Source of the DNA: Roseovarius gaetbuli
Lineage (GTDB): Bacteria; Pseudomonadota; Alphaproteobacteria; Rhodobacterales; Rhodobacteraceae
Reading direction: 5' to 3'
Assembly (NCBI RefSeq): GCF_900172365.1
Contig: NZ_FWFJ01000023.1
Coordinates: forward strand, 1 to 64,000
DNA: 64,000 nucleotides
The notes under the pieces were generated by a model. It made no database searches and had not been told where the DNA came from. It saw only the letters and a program-made list of their open reading frames with translations. Of the stretch, positions 16,771 through 26,211 are shown in pieces. Position numbers and translations under genes: made by a program. Positions within the stretch are counted from its first letter, which is position 1; each line of letters opens with the position of its first letter.

Positions 16771-17934
16771 ATGCCCGTGATCACCAATATCGACGACCTC
16801 AAAAAGATCTACGCGCGCCGCGCGCCGAAGATGTTTTATGATTACGCGGAATCCGGAAGCTGGAGCGAACAGACATTTCGCGAAAACACCAGCGATTTTG
16901 ACCAGATTTACCTGCGCCAGCGGGTCGCCCTCGACATGACCGGGCGTACCACCGCCACCAAGATGATCGGCCAGGACGTGTCGATGCCGGTCGGCCTTGC
17001 GCCGGTGGGCCTTACCGGCATGCAATGCGCCGATGGCGAGATCAAGGCCGCCCGCGCCGCCGAGAAATTCGGCGTGCCCTTTACGCTCTCGACCATGTCG
17101 ATCTGTAGCATCGAGGATGTCGCCGAAAACACCACCAAGCCATTCTGGATGCAGGTTTACACCCTGAAAGACGACGATTTCATGCAGCGCCTGTTTGATC
17201 GCGCCAAAGACGCCAAATGCTCGGCCGCGATGATCACGGTTGACCTACAACTGCTGGGGCAGCGCCACAAAGACCTGAAAAACGGCCTCTCGGCCCCGCC
17301 CAAGCTCACTGTGAAGTCGGTCGCCAACATGATGACCAAGGTGCAATGGGGCCTTGGCATGCTGGGTACCAGGCGCCGCTTCTTTGGCAATATCGTCGGC
17401 CATGCCAAGGGCGTGAGCGATCCGTCCTCGCTCAGCACCTGGACGTCCGAGGCGTTCGATCAGGCGCTCAACTGGGATCGCATCCGCGAGTTTCGCAAGA
17501 TGTGGGATGGCCCGCTGATCATCAAGGGCATCATGGACCCGCGCGATGCGCGCGAGGCGCTGAACGTCGGGGCCGATGCGATTATCGTGTCGAACCACGG
17601 TGGGCGCCAACTTGACGGGGCGATTTCGGCCATTCGCGCCCTGCCCGCGATCATGGATGCGGTTGGCGACAAGATCGAGGTGCATCTCGACAGCGGCATC
17701 CGCTCGGGTCAGGACGTGCTCAAGGCGATGGCGATGGGCGCCAGCGGCACCTATATCGGGCGCGCCTTTGTCTATGGTCTTGGCGCCATGGGCGAAGAGG
17801 GCGTGACCCGCGCGCTTGAATGCATCCACAAGGAGCTTGATAGCAGCATGGGCCTGTGCGGGCGCACCGATGTGGGCAAGCTTGACCGTGATATCCTGAT
17901 GATCCCCAACGGCTTTGCCGGCGACTGGGAATAA
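16771..17934 (+). CDS. FMN-dependent alpha-hydroxy acid dehydrogenase (L-lactate dehydrogenase type)
   Basis: The product is 387 residues from the ATG at 16771, preceded by AAAAGGGA. It has the (beta/alpha)8 fold signature of the family: the active-site tyrosine in FYDYAESGS (residue 23-25 region), FMN phosphate and ring contacts PVGLAPVG, the Lys of IIKGI (252) and the catalytic His276 in SNHGGRQLDGA. Family members oxidise L-lactate, glycolate or mandelate to the keto acid and pass electrons to oxygen or quinone. L-lactate dehydrogenase LldD is the likeliest, but substrate is not certain. Same strand as trpA, then rplY. Confidence 0.85.
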   Translation: MPVITNIDDLKKIYARRAPKMFYDYAESGSWSEQTFRENTSDFDQIYLRQRVALDMTGRTTATKMIGQDVSMPVGLAPVGLTGMQCADGEIKAARAAEKFGVPFTLSTMSICSIEDVAENTTKPFWMQVYTLKDDDFMQRLFDRAKDAKCSAAMITVDLQLLGQRHKDLKNGLSAPPKLTVKSVANMMTKVQWGLGMLGTRRRFFGNIVGHAKGVSDPSSLSTWTSEAFDQALNWDRIREFRKMWDGPLIIKGIMDPRDAREALNVGADAIIVSNHGGRQLDGAISAIRALPAIMDAVGDKIEVHLDSGIRSGQDVLKAMAMGASGTYIGRAFVYGLGAMGEEGVTRALECIHKELDSSMGLCGRTDVGKLDRDILMIPNGFAGDWE

Positions 17935-18063
17935 CGCCCCTTCGCCGGGCCGAAATCGGCACAATTTGCCCTTTCCAAAGCGCGCCTCGTGGTCTATAGG
18001 CACAGGCCTTACCGCGGGGCTACAGCCTTGGAGGAGCCCCGCCCTTATTTATGGAGAATTATC

Positions 18064-18717
18064 ATGGCTGGAGAAATTCCTGATCTTCAGGCCCAGGAAC
18101 GTACGGGGACAGGCAAGGGCGCCGCTCGTCAGGCGCGTCGCGCCGGTATGGTTCCGGGTATCGTTTTTGGTGGCGACGTCGATCCGTTGCCGATCAACAT
18201 CCCGTTCAACGTCCTGTTGAAGCGCCTCAAGAAAGGCCGTTTCAAGTCGACCCTGTTCAACCTTCAGGTTGAAGGTCAAGACGACGTTCGGGTGATCTGC
18301 CGCGACGTTCAGCGCGATGTGGTCAAAGACCTTCCGACGCATGTCGATTTCATGCGTCTGCGCCGCACCACCAAGATCAACCTGTTCATCCCGGTTGAAT
18401 TCATCAACCTCGAAGACTGCCCGGCGATCCGCAAGGGTGGCTCGATGGCCGTCGTGCGTAACGAAGTCGAAATGATCGTGACCGCGGGCGAGATCCCCGA
18501 TCACCTGACCGTCGACATGGGCAAGGTCGAGAATGTTGGCGACACTGTCACCATCTCTGACGTTGATATCCCCGAGGGCTGCAAGCTGGTCATCAGCGAC
18601 CGCGACTTTGTGATCTGTAACGTTTCGGCGCCGTCGGCTCTGAAATCGAGCGGCGATGACGAAGACGAAGATGATGCTGTCGAAGCAACCGAAGTTGCCG
18701 AAGGCGAAGAGGCGTAA
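18064..18717 (+). CDS. rplY: 50S ribosomal protein L25, long (CTC) form
   Basis: The product is 217 residues from the ATG at 18064 (ATGGAGAA upstream). The N-terminal ~95 residues are the 5S rRNA-binding L25 domain ([25 protein letters not shown]), and the rest is the TL5/CTC C-terminal domain with an acidic tail of Asp/Glu repeats. It binds 5S rRNA in the large subunit. It is followed by a strong terminator, and pth lies 800 bases further, an order (rplY...pth) common in bacteria, here with a methyltransferase gene inserted on the other strand. Confidence 0.95.
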   Translation: MAGEIPDLQAQERTGTGKGAARQARRAGMVPGIVFGGDVDPLPINIPFNVLLKRLKKGRFKSTLFNLQVEGQDDVRVICRDVQRDVVKDLPTHVDFMRLRRTTKINLFIPVEFINLEDCPAIRKGGSMAVVRNEVEMIVTAGEIPDHLTVDMGKVENVGDTVTISDVDIPEGCKLVISDRDFVICNVSAPSALKSSGDDEDEDDAVEATEVAEGEEA

Positions 18718-18750
18718 GACCGCCCTGCCCTCGCAGATTGAATGGTATGA

Positions 18751-18782
18751 AACGCGGCCCCCTGAACGGGGTCGCGTTTTTT
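18751..18782 (+). terminator. Intrinsic terminator after rplY
   Basis: AACGCGGCCCC and GGGGTCGCGTT form a stem with a four-base loop, followed by a run of six T. Spacing from the rplY stop is about 35 bases. Confidence 0.85.
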
Positions 18783-18794
18783 AATGGCCTGCTG

Positions 18795-19475
18795 TTATCT
18801 GTCGCGGACCCGGCGAAACCCGAGGATACGCCCGCGCGACGATAACGGATCGTAGGTCAGCCCCGAGACCGACATGCAATCGACAATCCGCTTGATCACC
18901 ACGTCGGAATAGCGCCTGGGGTGCAATTCCAGCATCACCGCACGCACGAAAGCAGGCCATGGCACGTCAAACAGGTGTTCTTCGGCGCCTTCGATATCCA
19001 TGATCACAACATGCGGGCGATAGGTCTTGAGCAGATCGCCAAGCCCAAGATGCGGCACGCTCACCACCGAGTCAGGGGCGGTATCCATATCCGCGATCCG
19101 TGCCGCCCAAAATGTCTTTTTATTATCAAATTCAATCGGCTCTGCGGCACCCTTCATGCCACCAACCGCGCCGTGCAGCACGGTCGCCGCGCCAAAACCG
19201 TTGCGCTCGAGGTTGCCACGGATCACCGGCAGCATGTTGGGGTTGCCCTCGACCGTGGTCACATTCGCGGCGCCGGTGATGCTCGCGCAGACCGAGGCGA
19301 TATAGCCGATCCCCGAGCCAAGCTCGAGCACCCGCTGCCCCTCGCGCAGGCGCATCCTTGCGGCATGCGCCTCATGCGCCTCGTAACCGCCAGTTGACAA
19401 TTTGTCCGACAGCTTGGGGTTCAGCATCTCATCGGGCACCACAAGCTGAATACCGTCAATCTCGAACTCTGCCAT
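18795..19475 (-). CDS. FkbM-family methyltransferase
   Basis: The product is 226 residues from the ATG at 19475; the frame extends upstream but would run into the divergent pth region. SAM-binding motif I is [14 protein letters not shown], motif [10 protein letters not shown], and the FkbM-type C-terminal [14 protein letters not shown] is present. FkbM enzymes are O-methyltransferases acting on sugars or small molecules; the target here is unknown. The gene lies between rplY and pth on the opposite strand. Confidence 0.85.
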   Translation of the reverse strand: MAEFEIDGIQLVVPDEMLNPKLSDKLSTGGYEAHEAHAARMRLREGQRVLELGSGIGYIASVCASITGAANVTTVEGNPNMLPVIRGNLERNGFGAATVLHGAVGGMKGAAEPIEFDNKKTFWAARIADMDTAPDSVVSVPHLGLGDLLKTYRPHVVIMDIEGAEEHLFDVPWPAFVRAVMLELHPRRYSDVVIKRIVDCMSVSGLTYDPLSSRGRILGFRRVRDR

Positions 19476-19551
19476 CCTGCGCGCCCTCTGCCCGTTGATT
19501 CCCCGCGCATCGCGGCGTAGACCAGCATCACCAAATATGAGGGCATGGGCA

Positions 19552-20241
19552 ATGCAGCTGTTTGTGGGTCTGGGCAATCCCGGCGCAAAATACGAAAAAA
19601 ACCGCCATAATATCGGTTTCATGGCGCTCGACCGGATCGCCGAGGATCATGGCTTTGGCCCCTGGCGCGCCAAGTTCCAAGGGCATGTGTCCGAGGGCGT
19701 GCTTGGCGGCACCAAGGTAATCCTGCTCAAACCCGGCACCTTCATGAACCTGAGCGGGCAAGCGGTGGGCGAAGCGATCCGGTTTTACAAGCTGACACCT
19801 GGCGATGTGACCGTCTTTCACGACGAGCTTGATCTTGCCCCCGGCAAATTGCGGGTGAAACAGGGCGGTGGGCATGCGGGCCATAACGGGCTGCGCTCGA
19901 TCCACCAGCACATCGGCGAGGCCTATCAGCGGGTGCGCCTTGGCATTGGCCATCCCGGCCACAAGGACCGCGTGGCGCAATTCGTGCTTCAGGATTTTGC
20001 AAAGGCCGACGCCGATTGGCTTGATGACCTGCTGCGCGGCATTTCGGATGGTGCGCCCTGGCTGGCCGGGGGTAAGCCGGATCGCTTTTTGAATGCCGTT
20101 GCGCAACGTCTCTCGCCACCGCGCCCGTCAAAGCCCAAGCCCGCAGCGCAAAGCCAAGCGAATCCGCCTGAAAAGGTCGAAGAGCCGCCCGCGTCAGACG
20201 ACCGAAGCGCGATGCAAAAGCTGATGGATAAATTCCGCTAA
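19552..20241 (+). CDS. pth: Peptidyl-tRNA hydrolase
   Basis: The product is 229 residues from the ATG at 19552. The start [20 protein letters not shown] is canonical, with catalytic His19, and [18 protein letters not shown] and [11 protein letters not shown] follow. It frees tRNA from prematurely released peptidyl-tRNA. The last ~45 residues are a Pro/Ala-rich extension ending [13 protein letters not shown], as in other alphaproteobacteria. Divergent from the FkbM gene, with only 76 bases between the two starts. Confidence 0.95.
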   Translation: MQLFVGLGNPGAKYEKNRHNIGFMALDRIAEDHGFGPWRAKFQGHVSEGVLGGTKVILLKPGTFMNLSGQAVGEAIRFYKLTPGDVTVFHDELDLAPGKLRVKQGGGHAGHNGLRSIHQHIGEAYQRVRLGIGHPGHKDRVAQFVLQDFAKADADWLDDLLRGISDGAPWLAGGKPDRFLNAVAQRLSPPRPSKPKPAAQSQANPPEKVEEPPASDDRSAMQKLMDKFR

Positions 20242-20315
20242 ACTGCGTCGCCGTCGCGTCAGCCTTGCAATCCCGCCACCTGACTGATTTCCTGCCGGTG
20301 AAATCGGGGGGTGAT

Positions 20316-21479
20316 ATGCGAGTATTCTTCAAATGGACAGCGCGGGTTTTGCTTTTACTAGCGCTTGCCGCCCTTGCTGTCGGCATCTGGAAACGGGAAC
20401 AGATCACCCGGCTTATGGCGGTCAACAGCCTGTTTTCCGAAGATAAAATCGTTCACAACTTCTCTAACATGAACAGCGCCTTTCTCCATCGCCCCGTGTC
20501 GCGGGGCGATGGACCGGTCGCGCCCCTGCCCGTGGGTCCAACGGCCAGCTTGTCCGCAGAGGTCGCCGAGTGGGTCGGCGCGCGTGACGTCACTTCGCTT
20601 TTGGTGATCAAAGGCGGCAAAGTCGTCTATGAAGACTATTTTCTCGGCACCACCGCCGATGATCGCCGGATAAGCTGGTCAATGGCCAAAAGCTTTCTCT
20701 CGGCCCTGTTCGGTGTGATCGTGTCAGAGGGCAAGATCGCCTCGCTCGACGATCAGGTGACCACCTACGCCCCCCTTCTGAAAGGCAGCGCCTATGACGG
20801 CGCCACGATCCGTAATATCTTGCAAATGACCAGCGGCATCACCTTTGACGAGGAATATCTCGACTATAATTCCGATATCAACCGGATGGGCCGGGTGCTT
20901 GCGCTTGGGGGCACGATGGACGGCTTTGCCGCCGGGCTTAGCGCGCGCGACGCCGACCCGGGCAAGCGCTGGAAATATGTCTCGATCGACACCCATGTGC
21001 TTGCCATGGTGCTGCGCGGGGCGACCGGGCGCGGCCTAGCCGACCTTTTGTCGGAAAAGATCATCGCCCCGCTCGGGCTTGAGGCAGAGCCCTATTACCT
21101 GACCGATGGCATGGAGGTGGCCTTTGCGCTTGGTGGGCTGAACCTGACCACCCGTGATTACGCCCGCTTCGGCCTTATGATCGAACAGATGGGCCAGTGG
21201 CAGGGCCAACAGGTGGTGCCTGCGGATTGGCTGCGCGCCTCGACCGCGCCAAGCGCCCCAACCCTGCCCGGCAAGATCGGCTATGGCTATCAATGGTGGA
21301 TTCCCAAGGGCGCCCCCGACGGCCAATTCATCGCGCGCGGGATCTATGGCCAGTATATTTTCATCGACCAGAACACCGATGTGGTGATCGTGGTCACCGC
21401 CGCTGACCGCAAGTTTCGCGAGCCCGGCGTGCATGACGCCAATATCGCCATGCTGCGCGCCATCAACGACGCCCTATGA
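20316..21479 (+). CDS. Membrane-anchored serine hydrolase (class C beta-lactamase fold)
   Basis: The product is 387 residues from the ATG at 20316. A single hydrophobic segment (VLLLLALAALAVGIW, residues 11-25) serves as anchor or uncleaved signal. The catalytic SMAK motif is at 122-125 (SxxK), and KYVSIDTHVL supplies a Tyr in the position of the second motif. The C-terminal part GYGYQWWIPKG and the final GIYGQYIFIDQ resemble the third motif region (HxG-like, here YGQ). Such proteins include esterases, D-aminopeptidases and 6-aminohexanoate hydrolases as well as beta-lactamases; resistance function should not be assumed. Confidence 0.8.
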   Translation: MRVFFKWTARVLLLLALAALAVGIWKREQITRLMAVNSLFSEDKIVHNFSNMNSAFLHRPVSRGDGPVAPLPVGPTASLSAEVAEWVGARDVTSLLVIKGGKVVYEDYFLGTTADDRRISWSMAKSFLSALFGVIVSEGKIASLDDQVTTYAPLLKGSAYDGATIRNILQMTSGITFDEEYLDYNSDINRMGRVLALGGTMDGFAAGLSARDADPGKRWKYVSIDTHVLAMVLRGATGRGLADLLSEKIIAPLGLEAEPYYLTDGMEVAFALGGLNLTTRDYARFGLMIEQMGQWQGQQVVPADWLRASTAPSAPTLPGKIGYGYQWWIPKGAPDGQFIARGIYGQYIFIDQNTDVVIVVTAADRKFREPGVHDANIAMLRAINDAL

Positions 21480-21540
21480 ACGGACCATTGACGGGGCCGC
21501 ATTCCACGCTAGGCTCAGTCTCAAAGGAAAGGCCCGCGCG

Positions 21541-21918
21541 ATGATCGAAAAAGACCCCGCCATCAATGTCATGGGCACGGATCTTGAGCCCTGTTCAAAC
21601 GAGCCTGTCACCGGGTTCTTCCGGGATGGCCATTGCAACACCTGCGCGCAGGATCAGGGCAGCCACACGGTCTGTGCGCTGATGACCGCAGAGTTTCTGG
21701 CCTATTCGAAATATGTCGGCAATGACCTGAGCACGCCCAACCCCGAATTCGGTTTTGCCGGGCTCAAGCCGGGGGATCAATGGTGCCTCTGCGCCGCGCG
21801 CTTTCTTCAGGCCCATGACGAGGGCTGTGCGCCCAAGGTGCGCCTCGCGGCCACCCACATGCGCGCGCTTGATATCGTCCCGCTTGCGGTGCTCGAAGAG
21901 AACGCAAAAGCCCAGTAG
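21541..21918 (+). CDS. DUF2237 family protein
   Basis: The product is 125 residues from the ATG at 21541. It matches the DUF2237 pattern: NVMGTDLEPCS, TGFFRDGHCNTC, QDQGSHTVCA, MTAEFLAYSKYVGNDLSTPN, GLKPGDQWCLCAARF and APKVRLAATH. Conserved cysteines (C-x-x-C types) suggest metal or redox chemistry, but no function is known. It lies downstream of the serine hydrolase gene on the same strand and converges with the LuxR-type regulator gene. Confidence 0.9.
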   Translation: MIEKDPAINVMGTDLEPCSNEPVTGFFRDGHCNTCAQDQGSHTVCALMTAEFLAYSKYVGNDLSTPNPEFGFAGLKPGDQWCLCAARFLQAHDEGCAPKVRLAATHMRALDIVPLAVLEENAKAQ

Positions 21919-21928
21919 GCCCAGTGGC

Positions 21929-22447
21929 TTAGCTTGCCTTTGTCAGGTCACCAACCACGCCGGGCAAGGCATCGCCGAGCAGGTCGTCGATAAACAGGCT
22001 CAGCAGTTGCGGCCGCCCGCTGACCCCGGCCTTGCGATAGATCGCATTGGTCTGGGCCTTGACGGTGCCTTCCGACGTGTTGCGTATGGCGGCAATGTCG
22101 GGCACCGACAGCCCCTTGATGGAAAACAGTGCCACATCGCGTTCGGCTGGCGTCAGGCCCCAGGCCTCGAAGTGATCGTGCATCAACTCCATGAAGGCCC
22201 CCGACGCGACCCGAAGCTTTTGTTGGGCCTGATGATATTGGCGTTGCGTGCGCCGATAGGCCAACCAGCCAAGGATCATCCCGAGCAAAAGCCCCAAAGC
22301 GGCGCCAACTTCCAGAAATTCGCGGATTTGCCAGCTTATTGGCTGGGCGCGCAGCCCGAAAACCGTCAACAGGATATCTGAGACGAAAAACACGGTGCAG
22401 GCGCCCTGAACGATCGCAATCAAAAGGATTGAGACGCGCCAGATCAT
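21929..22447 (-). CDS. Membrane-anchored LuxR-type transcriptional regulator
   Basis: The product is 172 residues. Two hydrophobic helices (residues 4-30 and 43-64) precede a cytoplasmic linker and a LuxR/GerE helix-turn-helix at 98-152: LTPAERDVALFSIKGLSVPD, IAAIRNTSEGTVKAQTNAIY, RKAGVSGRPQLL. There is no receiver or autoinducer-binding domain, so the membrane part may be the sensor. It is 30 bases downstream of a gene for a secreted PepSY-like protein on the same strand, which suggests co-transcription and a link between the regulator and these exported proteins. Confidence 0.85.
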   Translation of the reverse strand: MIWRVSILLIAIVQGACTVFFVSDILLTVFGLRAQPISWQIREFLEVGAALGLLLGMILGWLAYRRTQRQYHQAQQKLRVASGAFMELMHDHFEAWGLTPAERDVALFSIKGLSVPDIAAIRNTSEGTVKAQTNAIYRKAGVSGRPQLLSLFIDDLLGDALPGVVGDLTKAS

Positions 22448-22477
22448 GCGGCAGACCTAAATATGATGGCCAAGGCC

Positions 22478-22942
22478 TTAATCCCCGTCACCTCCACCGT
22501 CGCCACCACCATCGCCGCCGCCGTCACCTCCACCGTCGCCACCACCATCGCCGCCGTCATCACCACCGCCGTCGTCACCACCATCGCCGCCGTCGTCACC
22601 ACCGCCGTCGTCACCCCCGCCGTCACCGGCACCGCCGCCGCCGTCTGCGTCACTGGGAGACGCGCCAAGACCAAATCCCAATAGTTGACCGGGGGCTTTG
22701 CCAACGCGCGAGAAATCCCGAAGGATTTCGCCAGTGCGCGGGTTAAAGATAATCTCGCGGCTCGCGTTCCTGCCCGTGGCAACAATCCGGGTGCGGCCTA
22801 AAAAGGTACGCGAGACCGTGACCTTGGAATACCCCTGAGCATGCAATTGTCGCTTGATCGAGTCCGTTTGATCCGCAGCCATGATCGGACCGGCGGCCAT
22901 CAAGGCCACGGCGATAAGTCCAAGCAATGCTTGTCGTCTCAT
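22478..22942 (-). CDS. Secreted PepSY-like protein with Asp/Gly-repeat tail
   Basis: The product is 154 residues. Residues 1-22 are a signal peptide (LLGLIAVALMAAGPIMA). Residues 24-80 resemble a PepSY unit: IKRQLHAQGYSKVTVSRTFL, then REIIFNPRTGEILRD. Residues 98-154 are almost only Asp and Gly in DGGGD/DDGGD repeats. PepSY domains occur in protease inhibitors and sensors; binding to peptides or enzymes is the usual idea. The acidic tail may bind calcium but does not follow the RTX nonapeptide. Downstream is the membrane LuxR regulator, upstream another Asp/Gly-rich exported protein after a hairpin. Confidence 0.75.
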   Translation of the reverse strand: MRRQALLGLIAVALMAAGPIMAADQTDSIKRQLHAQGYSKVTVSRTFLGRTRIVATGRNASREIIFNPRTGEILRDFSRVGKAPGQLLGFGLGASPSDADGGGGAGDGGGDDGGGDDGGDGGDDGGGDDGGDGGGDGGGDGGGDGGGDGGGDGD

Positions 22943-22963
22943 CTGGTCATTCCCAAATCATAA

Positions 22964-22996
22964 AGGTGCCGCACCGGTGACTCCGGCACGGCACCT
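22964..22996 (-). terminator. Strong hairpin between the two Asp/Gly-repeat genes
   Basis: AGGTGCCG (22964-22971) pairs with CGGCACCT (22989-22996), and CCGG pairs again inside. On the minus strand it is followed by TTTATGATTT. It ends the upstream Asp/Gly/Ser-rich gene, with partial read-through possible. Confidence 0.65.
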
Positions 22997-23042
22997 GTAA
23001 CTTTGAATGTCACGTCAGGCCATGCAAGGCCTTTTTAAAGGT

Positions 23043-23465
23043 TTAGTCGCCTTCTCCGCCGCCACCTTCTCCGCCTTCTCCGCCGCCGCCTTCGCCGCCG
23101 CCGCTGTCGTCGCCGCCGCCTTCACCGCCGCCGCTGTCATCGCCACCGCCGTGGTCACCGCCACCGTTATCATCGCCGCCGCTGTCATCGCCGCCACCGT
23201 TATCATCGCTGCCACCGTTGTCATCGCTGCCGTCGTCATCGCCACCGTTATCGTCACTTCCGCTGTCATCGCCGCCATTGCTGCCGCTGTTCCCACCAGA
23301 ACCAGCCCCCGCGCCGGAGCTTGCGCCACCTGAATTGCTGCTGTCAGAAGATGAACTTACGTCGGCATCATCGTTTTGACCGGTTTCAGCAAGTGCTACG
23401 CCGACGTTGAAAAGCATTGTGGTGCCCAACAAGAGCGCCAGAGCTGTGTTTTTGGTATTAAGCAT
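23043..23465 (-). CDS. Secreted Asp/Gly/Ser-rich low-complexity protein
   Basis: The product is 140 residues from the ATG at 23465, chosen for the GAGGAG seven bases upstream and because a signal peptide starts there (NTALALLLGTTMLFNVGVAL, cleavage after ALA near 26). The mature chain starts with a Ser/Asn/Gly stretch and then consists of NGGDDDGSDD, DDNGG and GGGE units, with no cysteine and few hydrophobic residues. It should be extended and strongly acidic. No family known. It probably belongs with the PepSY-like gene and the LuxR-type gene downstream, and resembles in style the exported proteins at 3.7-5.5 kb. Confidence 0.7.
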   Translation of the reverse strand: MLNTKNTALALLLGTTMLFNVGVALAETGQNDDADVSSSSDSSNSGGASSGAGAGSGGNSGSNGGDDSGSDDNGGDDDGSDDNGGSDDNGGGDDSGGDDNGGGDHGGGDDSGGGEGGGDDSGGGEGGGGEGGEGGGGEGD

Positions 23466-23640
23466 TTCAGACTCCTCGTGAAAATCAGCCGGGAGTGTCC
23501 CCCGGTCCCTTGACCAAACACCCATCTCACACCGGGGCGCTATCCACCTGAGGTTTAGTTGCACGCCCTTAGGCACAGGGTTTACGGGCATCAACCAAAG
23601 TTTATGGCCTGAACCAAAGGTGCAGATCAGGCCACAAAGG

Positions 23641-23677
23641 TAAAAAGGACTGCCTTAACAATCTGTTAGGGCAGTCC
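23641..23677 (-). terminator. Intrinsic terminator after trpB
   Basis: GGACTGCCTTAACA (23647-23660) pairs with TGTTAGGGCAGTCC (23664-23677) with one G-T pair and a three-base loop. On the minus strand it is followed by TTTTTTA. It lies about 45 bases after the trpB stop. Confidence 0.85.
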
Positions 23678-23722
23678 CATTTCAATAGGTCCGAGAAAAG
23701 ATGTGTCAGGCGGAAACGCGCC

Positions 23723-24946
23723 TTACACCTTCATGTCAAAGCCAAGGTGCTTTGCGACCGTGAAGATATCCTTGTCGCCACGCCCACACATGTTCATGAC
23801 CAGCAGGTGATCCTTGGGCAGATCGGGCGCGATCTTCATCACATGGGCAAGCGCATGGCTTGGTTCCAGCGCGGGAATGATGCCTTCCATTGCACAGCTC
23901 AGCTGAAACGCCTCAAGCGCCTCGGTGTCGGTGATCGAGACATATTGCGCGCGCTTGGTTTCATGCAGCCAGCTATGCTCGGGGCCGATGCCGGGGTAAT
24001 CGAGGCCCGCCGAAATCGAGTGCCCCTCAAGGATCTGGCCATCGTCATCCTGCAAAAGATAGGTCCGGTTGCCGTGCAGCACGCCGGGCCGTCCGCCGGT
24101 CAGCGAGGCGCAATGCTCCATCTTTTCGTTAACGCCTTTGCCGCCGGCCTCAACGCCGATGATATTGACCTCTTTGTCGTCAAGGAACGGATAGAACAGC
24201 CCCATGGCGTTTGATCCGCCACCGATCGCCGCGATGAGCGTGTCGGGAAGACGGCCCTCGGCGGCCTGCATCTGTTCGCGCACTTCCTTGCCGATAATCG
24301 ACTGGAAGTCGCGTACCATCGCCGGGTAAGGATGCGGGCCGGCAACCGTGCCGATGCAGTAAAAGGTGTCGCGCACATTGGTCACCCAATCGCGCAGCGC
24401 GTCGTTCATGGCATCCTTGAGCGTGCCGCGCCCGGAGGTGACCGGAACCACCTCGGCGCCCAAAAGCCGCATGCGGAACACGTTCGGCGCCTGACGCTCG
24501 ACATCATGCGCGCCCATGTAGACCACGCATTGAAGCCCGAACTTGGCACAGACGGTGGCGGTGGCCACGCCGTGCTGCCCGGCGCCGGTCTCGGCGATGA
24601 TGCGTTTCTTGCCCATGCGCCGCGCCAGAATGATCTGCCCCAGCACGTTGTTGATCTTATGCGCGCCGGTATGGTTCAACTCGTCGCGCTTGAGATAAAT
24701 CTTGGCCCCGCCAAAATGCTGGGTCAGGCGGTCGGCATAATAAAGCGGGCTGGGGCGACCGACGTAGTGCGTCCAGAGATCATGCATCTCGGCCCAAAAG
24801 CTATCATCGGTCTTGGCGCGCTCGTATTGTTCTTCCAACTCCAGAATAAGCGGCATCAGCGTTTCAGACACGAACCGCCCGCCAAAATCGCCAAAGCGGC
24901 CCTTTTCGTCGGGGCCGGTCATGAAGCTGTTGAAAAGATCGTTCAT
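23723..24946 (-). CDS. trpB: Tryptophan synthase beta subunit
   Basis: The product is 407 residues. It is the PLP enzyme that joins indole and serine to tryptophan. The PLP lysine is K97 in HTGAHKINN; the glycine-rich phosphate loop GGGSNAMG and the C-terminal MCGRGDKD are present. Normal length for the TrpB1 type. trpF lies further upstream on this strand with a GNAT and a methyltransferase gene between; trpA is elsewhere, on the plus strand. Confidence 0.97.
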   Translation of the reverse strand: MNDLFNSFMTGPDEKGRFGDFGGRFVSETLMPLILELEEQYERAKTDDSFWAEMHDLWTHYVGRPSPLYYADRLTQHFGGAKIYLKRDELNHTGAHKINNVLGQIILARRMGKKRIIAETGAGQHGVATATVCAKFGLQCVVYMGAHDVERQAPNVFRMRLLGAEVVPVTSGRGTLKDAMNDALRDWVTNVRDTFYCIGTVAGPHPYPAMVRDFQSIIGKEVREQMQAAEGRLPDTLIAAIGGGSNAMGLFYPFLDDKEVNIIGVEAGGKGVNEKMEHCASLTGGRPGVLHGNRTYLLQDDDGQILEGHSISAGLDYPGIGPEHSWLHETKRAQYVSITDTEALEAFQLSCAMEGIIPALEPSHALAHVMKIAPDLPKDHLLVMNMCGRGDKDIFTVAKHLGFDMKV

Positions 24947-25064
24947 TGCAAGGGCCTTCTCATCCTGGATGCGTTTAGGATGAATATGGGACGCGCTCAG
25001 GATTTTCCAGCGAAAAGCGGTGCTGCGACAGTCGAGATTTTTCGACGAAAAATCTAACTCGCGC

Positions 25065-25694
25065 CTAGCTGCGGCGGATCACGTAGAGCCGCGACCACAG
25101 ATCAGGCTCGGCCAGCAGAAACGGCAGGAAAGGTTGCGAGCGCTGGATGATCTGAACCTGACCGCTATCAACCAGTGATTCCAGCACCGATTGAAACCCC
25201 TGCTCTTTCCAGGTGGCATCCAGAAGATTGAAAACCCCAATCCCGCCAGACCGCGTGACCCGGCTCAGGTGAATAAGGCTCTCGGGCGGGGCGTGACCGG
25301 GCCCGAACGCCCCGAGGCAGGTAAAGCCCGCGAAGGTCTCATCCTCGAACGGCAACCCCTCGCCCATGTCGGCCTCGACCAGATCGCCATAAGCACCGGT
25401 TTGGCGCGCCGCCGCCAGCATGCCGGGCGACAGATCACAGCCCAAGATCGCCCCATAGCCCATGATCGCAAGGCTTTCCCCAACAAGGCCGGTGCCACAG
25501 GCCGCATCAAGCACGGGCCCGTCTACAAGCCCCATGTGGCGCGCGAACATCCCCGCGCCAAGCGATGGCAGGCGAAAGCCGCGCCGGAGGTTGTCGGCAT
25601 CATAGCTTTGCGCCCAATCGTTATAGAGCGCGCGCGACTGATCCGGCGTTTTGGCGCCATACACATCGCTCAAGTCTTCGGGATTGCGGATCAT
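25065..25694 (-). CDS. Class I SAM-dependent methyltransferase
   Basis: The product is 209 residues. Motif I is [15 protein letters not shown], motif [11 protein letters not shown], and a motif III-like segment [10 protein letters not shown] follows. The N-terminal [19 protein letters not shown] and YDADN resemble a family of small methyltransferases near trp genes in Rhodobacterales. Substrate unknown. It is 118 bases upstream of trpB on the same strand. Confidence 0.85.
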   Translation of the reverse strand: MIRNPEDLSDVYGAKTPDQSRALYNDWAQSYDADNLRRGFRLPSLGAGMFARHMGLVDGPVLDAACGTGLVGESLAIMGYGAILGCDLSPGMLAAARQTGAYGDLVEADMGEGLPFEDETFAGFTCLGAFGPGHAPPESLIHLSRVTRSGGIGVFNLLDATWKEQGFQSVLESLVDSGQVQIIQRSQPFLPFLLAEPDLWSRLYVIRRS

Positions 25695-25758
25695 TCTGGC
25701 CTCCGATCGCTTTTGGCCAAAGCATCCTGCCTGTCTGCAGCGCTGTCAACCAAAGGTC

Positions 25759-26211
25759 CTAATCAAGCGCGCGCTTAAAGCCGAAATGTGAGGCCGTGAA
25801 GCCAAGGCTTTCGTAGAACCGGCGGCTATCGGTGCGGGTCTGGTTCATGGTGAGCTGGATGAGCGAGCACCCGGCGACGCGCGCGCGGGCCTCGACATCC
25901 GCGAACATCTGATGGCCAAGCCCTTGCCCCCGCAGAGCGCTTGCGATGCGCACGCTTTCCACCTGGGCGCGGCGCGACGCCGCAAGCGACAGCCCGCTGA
26001 TAAAGGTCAGCTGATAGGTCGCCAGCACAGTCTCGGCCGCGTCGACCCCGACGATCAGATGGTTGTTGCCCTCGGCCTGCATCGCGTCAAAACCCGCGAG
26101 ATAGATCGCAAGATCGCCCTTCTCACGCCCCTGCCCCAACTGGTCATCGGCGAGCAAGGCCACCACCGCCGCCACATCCTCGCGGCGCGCATGGCGAAAC
26201 CTCAGCTGCAT
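25759..26211 (-). CDS. GNAT family N-acetyltransferase
   Basis: The product is 150 residues. The acetyl-CoA loop is [20 protein letters not shown], with FYESLGF near the end, typical for GNAT. Substrate unknown. The start overlaps the trpF stop by 10 bases, so translation is probably coupled with trpF. Confidence 0.88.
   Translation of the reverse strand: MQLRFRHARREDVAAVVALLADDQLGQGREKGDLAIYLAGFDAMQAEGNNHLIVGVDAAETVLATYQLTFISGLSLAASRRAQVESVRIASALRGQGLGHQMFADVEARARVAGCSLIQLTMNQTRTDSRRFYESLGFTASHFGFKRALD

Noticed and set aside
20316..21479. Calling the serine hydrolase an antibiotic-resistance beta-lactamase
   Set aside because: It has SxxK but lacks a clear class C third motif; the fold family is mostly esterases and peptidases.
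22478..23465. RTX-type calcium repeats in the Asp/Gly proteins
   Set aside because: RTX repeats follow GGxGxDxux with a hydrophobic residue in each unit; here the repeats are D and G only.
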